This document shows positions 23,362 to 36,961 of a DNA stretch of 64,000 bases, in pieces (position 1 is the first letter of the stretch; each line of letters begins with the position of its first letter). The notes beneath the pieces were generated by a model, which made no database searches, was not told the origin of the DNA, and saw nothing but the letters and a program-made list of their open reading frames with translations. The translations under genes and the position numbers were made by a program. Source of the stretch: Holtermannia corniformis (lineage: Eukaryota; Basidiomycota; Tremellomycetes; Holtermanniales); assembly GCA_001599935.1 (NCBI GenBank), contig BCIJ01000006.1:572405-636404 (forward strand), written 5' to 3'.

Positions 23362-24932
23362 CTACAGAATCCCACTGTCTCGCAGGGCATTCTGCAGGAT
23401 CGTCTCTTTGACGGCGGCAAAGACTAGGCGAATCTAGACAACGTCAGTCGGGTTTCGCCGTGCAAGGGCGTAGCTCACGTTGGACGTGTCGGTCGCCTGC
23501 GTCAGGTGCGGGTACACGCTCAGCCGCGCCCGGTTCGTCTGCGTGAATCGCCAGAGAATGTATTTCGCCGCCTTGTTGATGTCAGGCCCGCCCGTGTATT
23601 CCGGAAAGTAGCGGTCCAGTGGAACCTTGGGCAGCTTGGCCTTGAAGACGTCAATCTTGTTGAGGAACAGGATGACACTGGTGCGTAGGAACCAGCGCGA
23701 GTTGATGACTGATTCAAACAGGACGAGCGATTCTTGCATCCGGTTCTGCCGAGATTAGTATCAATGTGCGCTCGATCGCATCGTCTCACCTGCCCGTTCT
23801 CCTCGAGCAACACTTGGTCGTACTCGCTCAAGGCCACGCAGAAGATGATGGATGTCACGGCCTCAAAGCAGTGGATCCACTTTTTCCGCTCGGAACGCTG
23901 ACCACCGACATCGAACATGCTGTGAGCAGTCAGACCCGGTCGCCATCGATACACACGCCACCCACTGAATGCTGAGTTGTCCCATGTTGAACCGCGTCTC
24001 CGAGATACCCGTCGTCTTTGTACGTGCACGCAGTACATCCGCCTCGTCCGGCAGGTAGTCTGGGGCCGCAATCTTGCGGATGTTTGAAAAGAAGCTACAC
24101 GGTCTCGAGTCAGTTGCGGCCTCCCCACCCACACATGTCGACGCACTAGGTCGCCGAGTCCATCATGTAAAATTCGCTCTGGCGGTCCATGACCATGGGG
24201 ATGATGGGGTCATGCCAGAGCGACTCGATCGCTCGAATGATATCTGGTGAGAGCTGTACGCTCGGGTCCGACTCTGTGCGGTACTCGAGGATCCGATCGG
24301 CATAGACGCGGTTCACGGGTTCTTCCGGGTCGACGCCGAGCTTGCGGCACGCCATAACGAGCGCTTGGGCAGAGTCGATCAAGTTTTTGTAGCTGCGAGC
24401 GTGTCAGAGGCGTTCAATCACAAGCAAGAACAAGCTGACACTATCAGCCGGAACTGGTAAAGCTCATCACGCGAATAGCCGTTTTGGTGGATGATCTTCA
24501 TTTGCTTGACAATGGTCGATTTGCCCGACTCGCCCGAGCCTGAAGAGTCAGCTCCCACCCACCGAAGAGCTAGAGTGACTGACCAAGCAGGAGAATCTTG
24601 CACTCCTTTTTAAACTTTCGGCTGTCATCCTCAATCTGCTTGTCGATCTGATTGCTCCGGTCTCGATTGACCTTTGGAGGGCCATTGCCGTTTGCAAGCT
24701 CTTCTGGTGCGGCCTCCATGGCGGCCTGAAGTGACTGGCTGCCATCCTTGGCTGTTGGAGAGAGCGGTTGAGTTTGCGAAGTGGCAGCGGTCGCGGTGGT
24801 AGGGGTTGCGGGAGTGTTGGTGGTTGGAGCCGAGGCCGGCGTGCCGACCGGCGCCTTTTGAGACGCTGCGGTTGTTGCTGATGATTTCCCATTGCTTGCC
24901 GGCGCCGCTGGCGAAGACATACACGAGCCCAT
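23362..24932 (-). CDS. heterotrimeric G protein alpha subunit with long N-terminal extension
   Basis: Seven or more exons. The start MGSCMSSP provides Gly2 for myristoylation and Cys4 for palmitoylation. About 65 low-complexity residues rich in Ala, Thr, Pro and Ser then precede the usual N-terminal helix ([24 protein letters not shown]). All nucleotide-binding motifs are present: SGESGKST (G1), RTKTTGI (switch I), [12 protein letters not shown] (G3), FLNKIDVF (G4) and TQATDT (G5). The C-terminus [14 protein letters not shown] has no Cys at position -4, so it is not of the pertussis-toxin-sensitive type. The protein relays receptor signals to cAMP or pheromone pathways. I cannot assign its fungal class with confidence. 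Confidence 0.94.
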
Positions 24933-26159
24933 GTCGAAGGTTGGTCCGCCGCCTTGGTCGGAGACGGTCAAGGGTATAATCTGCCGGAGCTAAGCTCTCG
25001 GTGCGGACTGGAATTGAGCCTAGGGGGCACTCAATCTACGGGCCGAAGATATGAGTGATCGACAGCGGCTTGGCAAGTGCTCTCACGCACTCTTGATGCT
25101 CTCGGAGCGCTCGAGACCGAACGGACCTGACTGGGGGCGCGTGTCTGCGGGGTAGCACCAGCCGCGGGTCCGAGCTGCTGTTTCGCCAAGCTGATCGCGG
25201 GACTCAAGGTCGAGCACACGCAACGGCCGAGGACGCTGGGCCCAGAGTGACGACGGAACAAAGAACCCAAGGAAGTGTCGGTGCTGTTTGCGAGGGGCCG
25301 AGCCAGCCACTCTGGGACCCTTTGTCGGTTGGGCGTTCCGGCGGCGGCGGGGAATCCGATCGACCGGGTCCGGGACGGTATCGGGATGGTCTGTGTAGGC
25401 GCTGCCTGGTGCTGATGGTGGTGCTGACGAGGCCACTGGTGATGGATTTGGGTGTGGTTCGGTCGGGTGCCGTAGGCCTGGGCGGGCTGGCGCGGTGGCC
25501 GAGCTGGCGAGTGCTGGGTGGGATGCGGTAAATTGGTGCAAGCGATTACTCGATCAAGCAACTCGACGCGAGCTCGGCGCTCGGCAACGTTCAACAGATG
25601 TGGTCACAGTGGTGGTGGATCTCTCGATCGAGAGCAGTAGCAGCAGTAGCATCCACACGTCTCCAACACGCTATGGATCCGCCCCGAGTGCGAGCGAGAG
25701 AGCAGTGCAAGCGCCGCCACTTTGGTACTCACTCACAGACTGCGATCGAAGCCCGGTGCCGAACCGCATCGGGCAGTGGCGCTCCTTCCTGGTCGCGGGC
25801 CAGGCCATGACCACGATCATCAGCTGCATCCCAGCGGCCGCTCGTCCGTGTGCATCACAGCCTGCAACGTCCACGGCGGCCGTAGTGCCCAGTGCAGCAC
25901 TCGTTTCACTTCTAGCTCCGACACGCACACTGCACAGACCGCTAACCAACTCAAACACTGACCAGGGGCCATGCTACACTCCACGCTGACGAGCCTCGAC
26001 CACAGCTCCTCGCTCATCCCTACTAATTCTATCGGTCTGCTAATAATCCTCCTAGACTGGACTGGTTCCACTGAGCGCAGCTGGTCTCGCTCGCGTCGCA
26101 TCCTCAGCCTTTGACAGGCATCACATCTGCATCTGCACCTCAGAGCCGGTCTCTGCAAA
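24933..26159. promoter_or_regulatory. 1.2-kb divergent upstream region G-alpha / NoxR
   Basis: The second-longest gene-free stretch of the window, lying between two signalling genes transcribed away from each other. It contains frames of up to 187 codons on the minus strand (25031-25594) that are Pro/Gln/His-rich and resemble no family. I take these as chance frames or UTR sequence. Long 5' leaders or an unannotated non-coding transcript are possible. Confidence 0.4.
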
Positions 26160-28350
26160 ATGTCTCTCAAGGTGGGTGGCGAGGGTGATGGCTGTCGTGG
26201 TGACTGACTCGGTCCGGAGGCGGAACTCCAGGCATGGGGTGATGCTCTCAAAGCGTACGACAGTGAAGACTTTGAGACCGCCATGGCTCTATTCGAGGTG
26301 AGTGGCCGACTCCGATATCGTCCGATTGCACACTCACAGGCCTAGCCCATTGCAGAGTGCGTCTCAGCCTCTTGTCAAGCACTGTCATCTGTGAGTTACT
26401 CACCGCTTCTCTCGCTATTCCAGATCATCAAAAAGTCAGTGTTTCACCCTGTTGCCGCCATCCGCATGCTGATCAGCCAGTCTTGTTCAACCTCGGGCTC
26501 ATCAATGCCACCCTCGGCGAGCACGAGCGTGCAATCGAGTACTATGATCAAGCGACATCGCTCGACCAGTACTTTGCCGTCGCATACCACCAATGCGGCG
26601 TCAGCCACTTTGTGCGTCCATCCAAGTATACACAACAAAGATGCTCACACTGACCCACGCAGCTGATTGCGCGCTACGACGAAGCACTCGCAATGTTTGA
26701 AGAGGCGCTACTGTACATGCGCGGCAACCAAGCAATGCCAGTCTCATCGTCCAACCTATGCATCGAAAGCTGACTCGTCACTGCAGCAACTACGAACAGC
26801 TCGGCCTCACGTTCCGCCTGTTCTCAGCCGAAATCTACTTCAACATTGGCCTCGCCAAGATCTACCTTGGTCAGGAAGAGTCGGGCTTGGCGGACCTGCG
26901 CGAGGCGCAAAAGGAAAAGCAGGTACCCGAACACGGGGTGATTGACGATGCGATCAGAGACGGTGGGAGAGACTACACCGTCTTTTCCATTCCTGTGAGC
27001 CGGACCGGTGTGGAATTCGGTGACGTTTTCTGACGCCAATCAGGTGGGCGTGCTGTTCCGCCCCGCGGCTAGCAAACTCAAGAACCTCGAGACAAAGGAC
27101 TACATGGGCAAGGCGGTAGGTTGCCAGTTGATGACGAGAGGTCTCTGCTAACGCTACTGTACAGAGACTCATCGCCGCCTCCGACGCCTCCGATGCGTTC
27201 ACAACATTCACTGGCATCACTCGCTTGCAGCGGGGTCAAACGCCGTCCGGCGCGCCTCTGGACGCAACGCAAGTCAAGTCCCTGTCACGCTCTGCAAGTG
27301 TCAGCGCACTCGACGCGCCTCAGCCTGCCATCTCTCCCCTTCGAGCGGCCATGACGCGCTCCAACACTGTCGCTGCACCCCCTGCAGCACGCACCCAGCC
27401 GCTCGCCATTTCTGCACGCGGCCAGCCGATGCGATCAAACACTACGCGCGCGCCTCCTGCCGCCCGTGCGATACCCGCGCCAGCCATGGCCCCCGGCTCG
27501 CCGGCAAGCAAGTACGAGTCAGTCCTACCTGACCCACCCAAGATTGAGCTCTCGCCAATCTTGCAGACGCCCAAGGAGAATGCTGGCGACCGCTCGCGCC
27601 TCAAGTCTCTGGCCGTCACCGATCTCTATGATGACTACTACGGTGGGCCGAACGAGGATGAGTTGCCGGCGCTGCCGCCGATCGGAGGTCGTAAGCCTGC
27701 AGGGAATGCTCTTGGCCTTGGACTGAGCCCCGTGGGAGGTGCAGGCAGGGTCGAGTCGTGGGCAAAGAAGACGGCGCCGGGCAAAGCTGGTGCTGGCGGG
27801 CTGTCGCGCTCGACGAGTGCGAACGGCAGCTCGGTTGGCCCGCCTAGCTCCTTCGGCGGAAACCAGGTCAAGCGCGTCCTGTCGGTCCGTAATGGCGCGG
27901 GTGGGCTGCGTCGCGCCGGCAGTGTCGCCGGGCGATCATCGCGCTATGAAGGCGACGAGAGCGACTACGAGGTTGAAGAGTATGAAATGACCAAAGTCCG
28001 CGTCAAGGTGTGTCCTGATAACCAATTGCGTCAATCCCTGACTCGACAGGTGCGCATCGGCGAGACGACGCGTGGGATGGCCATCACGCCCGACATGCAC
28101 TTCAACGCGTTCATGGATGCTCTCCGTGCCAAGTTTTCATCCGGGCCCGAAGGTGCCAACCTCCGTTTCGCCGTCCAGTTCAAAGACGAGGACGGCGACA
28201 TGCTCGAGATGCACGACGAGGGCGACTTTGAAGCGGCCGTGGACGTGGCTCGGTTAGTAACGCACGCTCGATATCGATCTCAAGCTGATCTGTGCCAGGG
28301 CGGCCGCCAACGGTCGGCCCGAAGGCAAGCTGGAGATCTGGGTCAATTGA
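26160..28350 (+). CDS. noxR: NADPH oxidase regulator NoxR (p67phox-like)
   Basis: Activator of fungal NADPH oxidases that recruits Rac GTPase and Nox to growth sites. The first exon is four codons (MSLK). After splicing the protein reads AELQAWGDALKAYDSEDFETAMALFE and LLFNLGLINATLGEHERAIEYYDQA, then FAVAYHQCGVSHF and FNIGLAKIYLG, four TPR repeats matching p67phox. An activation-type segment follows (PVGVLFRP), then a long Ser/Pro/Ala-rich linker (about 200-430). A C-terminal PB1 domain comes last (VRVKVRIGETTRGMAI...FAVQFKDEDGDMLEMHDEGDFEAAV), with the acidic DEDGD patch. SH3 domains are absent, as in other fungal NoxR proteins. The stop is TGA at 28348. Confidence 0.92.
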
Positions 28351-29125
28351 TCGATCACGACTGATGTGGATCATCCCATGGTCTGTACCGAACTGCCCAT
28401 ACCCATATGCATCTCTGCCTGGTTCCTAGCATGCGATCGACAGTCGGTTTACGTAGACGAGCGCGTCGACGCCTCTTCGCCACGGGCGACACCAACTCTG
28501 TTTGTTCGGTGTCGGCAGCACCAGAGCATCAGGGAAGAAGCAGCTGCGTCAGGGAGGACAGCTGGCGATCCAGCACACTCTCAGTCACTGTCGCATCACC
28601 AACGACGAAAACGCCAGACACAAACATCCTGGCCCCGTGCACGACCGACGCGTCGAGACGATCTGCTCGGTGCCGGCAGCGCATTCGACACTGTCAAGTT
28701 GCTAGACGACATACCGCCGGGATCAGTCACCTCAACGGACAGTACTGTGTGAGTGCCAGTGTGCAGAGTGTGACGGATCGTACTCGGCTCGTACAGCGTC
28801 CGCAGCGGCGCACGGCCGCCGTGGGTGAACTTTCCGGGGCGACCTTGGCCCTCTGTGTGTTTGATCGAGCTTGAGCACGACCACAGAGGCTTGTTGCTGC
28901 TTCCTTTCGTCTGCACAGCACGGCTTACCAGCTGACCTCGCTCAGTGGACGGTTCAAACACAGCTCCAGCTAGCGCTCTAGCTCCAGCTCCATACCTTTC
29001 ACGACTGCTCGTGCTCAACAGGTCCACCGCGCCGGTATGTGTAGCGACGCGTACTGTTTTGGCCTGTGCGCAGCCTTGGCTGACTCCTCTTCTTCAGCTC
29101 ATGAGTTGGTGACCAACTCGCAAGC
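28351..29125. other. intergenic NoxR-RhoGAP
   Basis: 775 bases between two rightward genes. Overlapping frames on both strands show no domain or codon pattern that I trust. It presumably holds the promoter of the RhoGAP gene. Confidence 0.4.
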
Positions 29126-32100
29126 ATGCTACGCTCCCAACGCCAGGCAAAGTCGTCAAAGGCGCCGCCGGCTGATCGCACGGCGTCACCCAACCCACTT
29201 TCGCCCGAGCTCCCGGCATCGTCATCGGCCTCGTCGTCCTCTGGCTGGTTCACAAAGCCCTCGAAATGGTTCGCGTCCACACCGAGCTCCTCCTCGCTCG
29301 CGTCAGGCAGCAACGCCAAGGAAAGAGAGATCAACCGCAAACGGAGCATGGACATCAACCGCACTCTTGGCGCTGACATGGGTCCGCCGACCGTAACCGA
29401 GCGTAGTATCACGCCTCAGCCGTCCATCGCTCAAATCTCAACCCCTTCCTCGACGACAAAGTTCTTTCTTCGCCGTCCGACTTTCTCTCACCCATCGCCG
29501 GCTCAGCCAAAGAGCTCGCATCACCCGCCGGTACCGCCCTTGCCGACGGCACGATCAACTAGCTCGGGTGCACCCGAGCCCACTCACATTGTCCAGCTCG
29601 CGGATGCCGATGACTCGTACGAGTCACCAACGTCGGCAAACTCACTTGCCACAGCGTCGCGCAAGCCATGGAGTCGTAGCGTGGACGACTTGTCCAAGCT
29701 GCTAGGCATGTCTGGCGGCGGTGGTGCCGGTCCCGACCTCACGGCGCCAACGCAAAGCTCCTCAAATGGCGGATTCTGGGCACAGAAGATTCCTGGTCGA
29801 GGCAAAGGCGGGAGCGAACTGCCTCCGTCCACTTCGTATCCCCCGACCGACCTCAAGGCGAGCATATCCCCACCACTGGCGTTCCCGCCTGCGACGGTTG
29901 ATGGTGCATCCGCCGCTAGTCCACTGAGCCGACCGCGACGCAAAACCAACTCTCTAGCTGGGCACGCATTGCTATCATCGGCCGCAGCTGCTCAACAAGC
30001 GTCTGGATCTGCTGCATCGCCACGACCAGACTGGGCGAGCCAGTACGACGGCATGGTCCGCAACAAGATCTCGAGCCCTCCGGGCCTTGGCGGCGGTGCT
30101 CTCAAGGCCTCTGAAAGCTCGCCAGTGCTCAACCTGGCAGCCACGTCGCCACCTCTTTCAAATGGCGCAAACACAGGCTGGCGTGGCAAGAAGGACAAGC
30201 CCAAGGGTGATACAACTGCCAAAGTCAAAGACACGCATCATCGTAGCCAGTCTCATTCACTGCTGGGCCTTGGGATCGGCCTTGGATCGTCAAAGGCGCA
30301 GCTCAAGGACGAGCCGACGGTGGCAGCGCACACGACTGCCGCTTCACCGCCGTCGACTTCGGCAAGTCCACTGCAGCAAGGCGATCGCAAAGCCACGGTC
30401 GCTCTCAACATCTCGACAGCATGGCAGAATGTCAGTGGCCGCGTTTCGCCTACCGGCGAGCGCACGCCACGTTCCGCCGGCTATGCTATCTCGAGCCCGA
30501 TCTTGACTCCAGCGCAGGCCAACAAGCTTGAAAGGCAAGGCATTGCTTTGTCTCCCACGCTCAATGATCAGTTGAGCCCAGCATCACCTCTGCCTTCGCC
30601 TAGTTTGTATCCTGCCGGCGGCGGCAGCTCCGTCTCGACCAGCGAAACATCGTTTGCTACCCCGAACAGCGCTTCGCAGCCGCTGCCGGCGTCATTTGCC
30701 AGCACCTCGTCGTTCACAATGCCCTCCCCATCGCAAGCAACGCTGAGCCCAGCAGACGCCTACGATCCCAGCAGGTCCTCCAAGCGTTCCAGTCAGGTCG
30801 TCTCCCGTGCTGGCTTTCTGCTCAAACACCCGCTGCCAGCCACGGCGATCCGTAGTGCGGCAAACTCGCCCAATCCGAGTGGGAAGGGCAACTCGTCGCC
30901 CAGCTATAGACCATCGCAGGAATACTTTGACTCGACGGTTGCAGGAGGTGGTGTTTCGCCGCACGCCAAGGGTATGGACCTCGCCAAAGGTTGGAAGCCG
31001 TACAAAGTCGTTCTCAAAGGCAGCAAGCTGTGCTTCTACAAGCCGCCCAGCGATCGACGGCAAGAGGTTGAAGCGCTCTTTCCTACTGGTCTGGTTGCAG
31101 AGCCTGTAAGTGCCCGTACAATTCTTGCTAGAACTGCCTGATGCTGTGTAGGAGGTCGTGCCTACCAAGCAGACGTCGAATGGCAAGACGAACGGTCTGC
31201 GCCGACGCGTATACTGGGGCACCTCGAAACACCCCGAGCTGGTGCTCTACGCAACGCCCTTGGACGTCGAGGACCCGCTGCGGTCGCGCGTCAAATCAGG
31301 TTCCATGGAGGCGTTCGCGCACGAACTCATCTTTTTCACCTGTTTCGAGCTCCCAGACGAGCCGTCGCCCAACCTTTTGGATCAGCTCGCTGCAAGCCAC
31401 ACCTCGTTTGTCGACACCATCCTCTTCGCCCACAACTCCTTCACTACGACTCTCAAGCTCGTAATCGAAGTCGAACGTTGCGTAAGGATGGCCAAGGACG
31501 CGCCAGTGCCACTCGTTGCTACGCAGCTGCGATCGAGAGCCCTTCGGATCGTTTCACGCCTGGTGGACACCTACTGGGAGAACGTAAAGAACGCCGGAAC
31601 AGAATGCCGTGGCGCGCTACTGGAGATCCTGGCACTGATTGATGATGAGCCAGAAAAGCATGACGACACGCGCCGAGTGTTACAACTGCTTCGAAGTGGC
31701 AAGGCGGACAGTCGGAGACAACCCAGGCCGCTCACCGACTGGACCGCGCTCGTCTCCAAAACGCCGTCGACTTCGGGCTCAGGAGGCAATCTTGATCTGA
31801 GAAGCGGGCTCACGACTGCGGTACTACTCAAAATTGACGCCGGCGATTTTGCGCGGACGCTGCATGCTTTCCATCAAGATGCTTGCGCCAGTATCGCTGG
31901 TGTTATCCACCCGCATGACTTCACTAGCGCTGCCGAAAACGCCGTGCAGTCTCTGCACAGACCAAATACCCTTTCCCTATTCGCCTTTTCGCCCAGTCAA
32001 CCGCATTTCCTAACTCACATCATTTTCAAGCACCTTTTCAACTCGAGTCGGCAGCCCGATGTCATCGTGCGCACGACAGTGCAGCCGCCTGTCAGCAAGC

Positions 32101-35100
32101 GGTCGTCATCACCATCTCTTTCTCCACGACTGTCATCCTCGTCGACATCGACAAACAGTACTGCCAACCGTCCAATCATTATCGCACCGTCACCAGCACA
32201 CCATCGGGCGCTCATCCTTCAAAAGTGGATTGCCATTGGCGAAGCTGCACGCCAGATAGGTGACGCTGCAGGCTTTATGGCTGTCGCACTTGCAGTATGC
32301 TCGCGAGCGATTGCTCGTCTTGCCCAGACGTGGCGCCGGGTTCGAGACAGTGATCGTGCCCTCGTCGAAAACACTTGGGCACCCTTGCTCGGCGACATCC
32401 GGGTTGCCGATTGGGAGCACGCGGCGGTCTTGCCGCTTGTCATCGAGCCCGCACAACGTCCATCCTCGCAAACACCAGACGCTGCAACTGCTGGAGTACC
32501 GTACCTTGGCTCGGTCCTACATGATCTAACCCGGTGTGCAGCTCGGGCAGAGTCATCCAACTCACAGTCGAATGACTCTGTCATGATTGAGACTCTGTAT
32601 GAGGCGTCAGAACCGGTTCACCGCGCAACGACAATCCTGAATGAAGCAGGCGGCTCGCAGCTCGTACCAGCGCAACTGGTGACAGAGCTGGCTGTGGTCT
32701 TCCAAGGCCTGGCTGCCTTACCGCCTCCAAATACTTCGAGGTCAGTCTGATAGACCCTGGGAATGATATGCTAACACGGCTCAGCCTGAACGAATTTCAC
32801 GGCATATCCGTCACTTGCGAACCTCAGCTCCTCGGCAATTTTGCGGATACCTACTGGAAGCGAAAAACGCCAGCGACCAATGCGCCCAGTTCATTGCTGC
32901 CGCTATTATGGCCGGAGCCGCTGCCGACCATCTCGCTAGTTGACCGTGACGCACTACTGGAATCATCCAGGGAGTCGTTGAGCCGAAATATCTCTAGCAA
33001 CAACTTGGCGTCAGTCGCCCGACAAGGCCTCACGGAATCGGCTTCGACGTCCATAGTGGGTATCACAGCATCTGGCGGGAAGCGCCTCGTTCGTACGCGC
33101 TCCCTGCCGTCTGTCCGCTGCAGTATTTCGGGTGGTGTCCCCGCCGCACTCTTCGATGATACCATGCGCCAACGCAAGGCGTTCTTCGGCTCCCTTCGAG
33201 GCATTGACAGCCTTGGCGAAACTCTCATCCGCATCGCAGATGGTGACCTCGTTCTCAAAGTCACGCAGCCCGCAAGAATGTCCGGGAGACGAAATCGCTC
33301 GAGGCCTTCAAGCCTCATAGAATCCCGACCAATCTCAAGGCAGCCTAGCGTCCGCGAGGGCTCTGGCCTACTCGTGAACAAGCGCAACAGCGTACCATTG
33401 TCCATCAATGGCGCTGCGGGTTCTCACAGATCGAGCGTGCTCTCCTCCCCATACGCGCAAGAGAATCTTGAGCCTCTACGGGTCGTCGTCAAAAGTGGAT
33501 CGCTCGACCGCCTCATCGACGTTTTGGTCTCCGGTCTCGACGGGTTAAGCGCAAACGTTGACGACAACGGCCAGGCGGGTCAATGCAGACGACGTTTCAC
33601 GACCGACTTGAACGAATATCGCTCAGTATTCTTTGGTACTTATCGCAGCTTCTGCCGACCGATAATGCTCTTCGAGGTAAGTCCTCGGGCGTGAGTCAGC
33701 GCTTTGCGTTATCTGACGCCAATCAGTGTTTGAAGAAACGATACGATCGTGCTATCTTTGCCACTCGCCAAGCTCTTGAAGATCTGTCGACCGAAGGCAC
33801 TGCTTGGCTCATGCAGACGTCTGCCAGTGCTGAAGGGGTCGACTGGGACGTGGTGCGCGCTTTGCGCAATGGCGTGCTAGGCGCCATCGAGATATGGATC
33901 GATCAAGGCTACGCTGCTCAAGACGCCTTGGATGATCCAGACCTCTACAATGCTCTATCGGCCTTCGTGGCGGTTCAGCACCCGTCCGCTTTACTGCTCA
34001 AGTCAGACGACGCAGGCGAGCGTCTTCTGATTGCCGACTTGCAACCAATCGTCCGCCGCATTCGCGAAGCATTAGCAAGAGCTCTGTTGCGACCTCATCT
34101 GGCGACCGATATGTCTGACCTGCGATACAAAATCCAAGGCGATGATCAAGACGCCGCAGCCCGGGAGAACGATGTCGCGCCAATCTGCATCGACAAAGTG
34201 ACAGCTAGTGCATTGCTTGATAGACTGGACAATGTCGCTGCCACCATGTACAACAAGGTCACGGAAATGGTCAGCAGCTTTGTCCGCAGCAACTCATTGC
34301 TGACCCAAGCAGGATCTCATGAGCGCAGCTGAGCTCATCGAAGTGCAATCGGCAGACAAGCTGGGGTGGTATTCAACCAGAATCCCGTCTTCTTTGGACG
34401 ATGAGGTCGTAATACAAAACGTCTACACACACCTCGGCAGCCCGCTGGGTAGCGAGGCTGTTGCTCGAGGTGGCGCCGAACTGCCCTTCGTCAAGAAAAT
34501 GCCGGCCAGCATACGTAACATCTTTCGTGTACAATCTTCGCTGGAAAAGTGGTTCAAGCTGCAGATTGCCGGCATTGGTTTGGGTCTGGCCAAACGAACC
34601 GAGCGCGTCCTCCGACTTCTCGACACTCTAGAGATCTGCCGAGCCCGAGCAGGTGTGGCTGACACCATCTGGACGGCCGACAACCCAGCCACAGGGCCTC
34701 AGCTCGATCCTGCGATGTCTAGCTTCGTCGGCCGAGCCTTGGTGGCGGCGCTGTTGAGCCCCGAGAGCCGCGTCTATAGTCAAGTCTGGCACAACGTCGG
34801 CCAGCAGAAAGGACGAACTGCCGACGCCCTCGCAGGCCTGCTTGCGATCGAAGCACGACTAGACTATGCCGGATCAGACAAAGGCTGCACAATCGATATG
34901 GGCTGGTTGCTGGAGAGGATCATCGAAGTCGCCTGCCAAGTGCCAGACTTCGTGCACGACAGCCAGCATATCGTCAACTTTGACAAGCGCAGGTGAGTTT
35001 GGTCCACAGAGCACGGAGCATGGTTGACACACTACAGGTACCTGTACAACCTGATTGGTCACGCGCCGGCCCTTGCCAACTTGTCACTCTGCATCACCGC

Positions 35101-36787
35101 AGAGACGGAACGGGCAGGCGTCCGTACGCTGAACATGCTCGAACAAGACTTGGCAGCTTTGACGACCGATCTGCGCACGTACAAGGATGAAGCGTATCGA
35201 GAAACGATAGCTGCTATGGGCAAGTCGTCGGCCCACCCTGTTCGTGTAGCTCGACCCTTTCAAAAACTTGTGTATCAACAGCAGGACAAGATACGCCGGG
35301 ACAAGGTCATGCGCGAGCGCCTGCTGAAGGAGCAACGATTGGAGCGTCAACGCGTCGACAAGCGCGAGAAAGACCTCAATCAGCTCATGAAACCCGCCAA
35401 GCCCAGCCGAAGTGGTGGCAGTCGAGTCACTGCCGTTTTCAAAAGCCTCTATGTCCGACCCATGTCCATCGTCACGGGAAATGGAACCACGCCGAGAGGC
35501 GACTTGCTGCCGGGTCGGACCGCCGCCCAGCTCGACTTCGAGCCGGTCTCCAAACCCAATCTTGTACTCAGCCTCGTGGGAGCGCGTGCACAGTTGCAGG
35601 TCTCGCAGCAGCGCTCGTATCTCTTCGCGGTGCACGCGGAAGACGGAGCGGCGCCGATGCTCGTACAGGCAGCATCGCAGGCCGAGGCGGACACCTGGAT
35701 TGCGGCGATCAATCGCATCGGACAGAGCACAGCAGCTAAGCGATCCACGTTCCTCGCGACTGCAGCTCTACCGGAAGTGCTCGAACAAGTGCAGTTGAGA
35801 CTGTTTCCTGCTCCGAGTGGCACGCGCGGTGGTACGTCTTCTTCCACTTGTGTGGGTTGAGCTGATATCATCCAGTCTTCGGGGTCTCACTTGATGCACT
35901 CATCCGGCGCGAATTTGGCAGCGACGCCGATGACGCGGCTGTGCCGAGGGTCGCCGAGCAGTGCATGGCAGAGATCGAGCGGCGCGGCCTCAGCGAAATC
36001 GGGTGCGCCCAGCAGCCAAAGCTGACGTCGAGAATTAACCGGTTGCAGGCTGTATCGCATCCCCGGTTCAGTGTCATCCATCAGCAGTCTGCGGGAAGCC
36101 TTCGACAAGGGTAAGTGCTTTCACCACATGTCTGTAGAGCGCTCTCACACGGCTCAGGTGCACCATTCGATCTCACTGAACAAGGTTCTTACGCCGACAT
36201 TCATGTCGTCTGCGGTGCTTTCAAGTTATGGATCCGTGAACTGCCGGAACCGGTATTCCCTGCGAATCTCTATGACAAGTTGATCAAAGCCGCACGTATG
36301 TATCTCGCTGGTCCTACTTACTCGCGCTGACTTCAAGCAGAGATTGAGGCGTACGATGCTCGTTTGTACGCCATAAGAGAGCTCGTCTGGTCTCTGCCCA
36401 AGGCCCACTTTGCTCTGTTGCGGCGGCTCGTCGAGCATCTCGACAAAGTGACCGACTATGAAGAGCACAACCAGATGCCTCCAAGCTCGCTGGCGATTGT
36501 GTTTGCGCCCAACCTACTCAAGACCACATCTGACCAAGGCGGGTTCGCAACGAGTATGACAAATCTGGGCCATGCCGCCAACCTGATCAAGGTGGGTATC
36601 TTGACCCTGCTAGCAGTATGAGAGCTGACCTTGCAAGGCCATACTACTGTCGTATCACTGGATCTTCTACGATGAAGTGGAAGCCGACCAAGAAGCAACT
36701 TCGGCACCCAGCACGCCGTTGCCCGGCACCGCCGACGAGGCGTCGCCGAGCGAGCTGCAGACTAGTGACGCAGAGTCGACTGCTTAG
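29126..36787 (+). CDS. BEM2: Bem2-like RasGEF-PH-RhoGAP polarity protein, about 2,400 aa
   Basis: The largest gene of the window, about ten exons. Residues 1 to about 610 are Ser/Pro-rich and probably disordered. A PH-like domain follows (GWKPYKVVLKGSKLCFYKPP), interrupted by the first intron near 31108. Then a helical region, a RasGEF-N-like segment (DLNEYRSVFFGTYRSFCRP...MLFECLKKRYDRA), and a catalytic RasGEF-like domain (DLMSAAELIEVQSADKLGWY, VQSSLEKWFKLQ). A basic coiled coil leads into a second PH domain (SLVGARAQLQVSQQRSYLFAVHAED...AEADTWIAAIN). The C-terminus is RhoGAP: VFGVSLDALI, GLYRIPGS with the arginine finger, FKLWIRELPEPVFP, and SSLAIVFAPNLL. This domain order is that of yeast Bem2, a GAP for Rho1/Cdc42 in polarity. 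Confidence 0.9.
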
Positions 36788-36961
36788 TTTGTATCCCTGT
36801 TAATGGTGTACATAATTGTAGACACATCTTGTTGGTGAACGGCATGCACGGATGCGACGGCTTGCAGCCTCCCGGCCGTATCACAATACGGCTTGCCACC
36901 CAGTCTGCACATCGTGGCAGCGCTAGTGCACCTGTCTTCGTGGATCGACCGCTGCGCGGCG

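Noticed and set aside
25031..25594. 187-codon minus-strand frame upstream of G-alpha
   Set aside because: Pro/Gln/His-rich with no domain, no splice logic, and overlapping frames on both strands. More likely upstream sequence.
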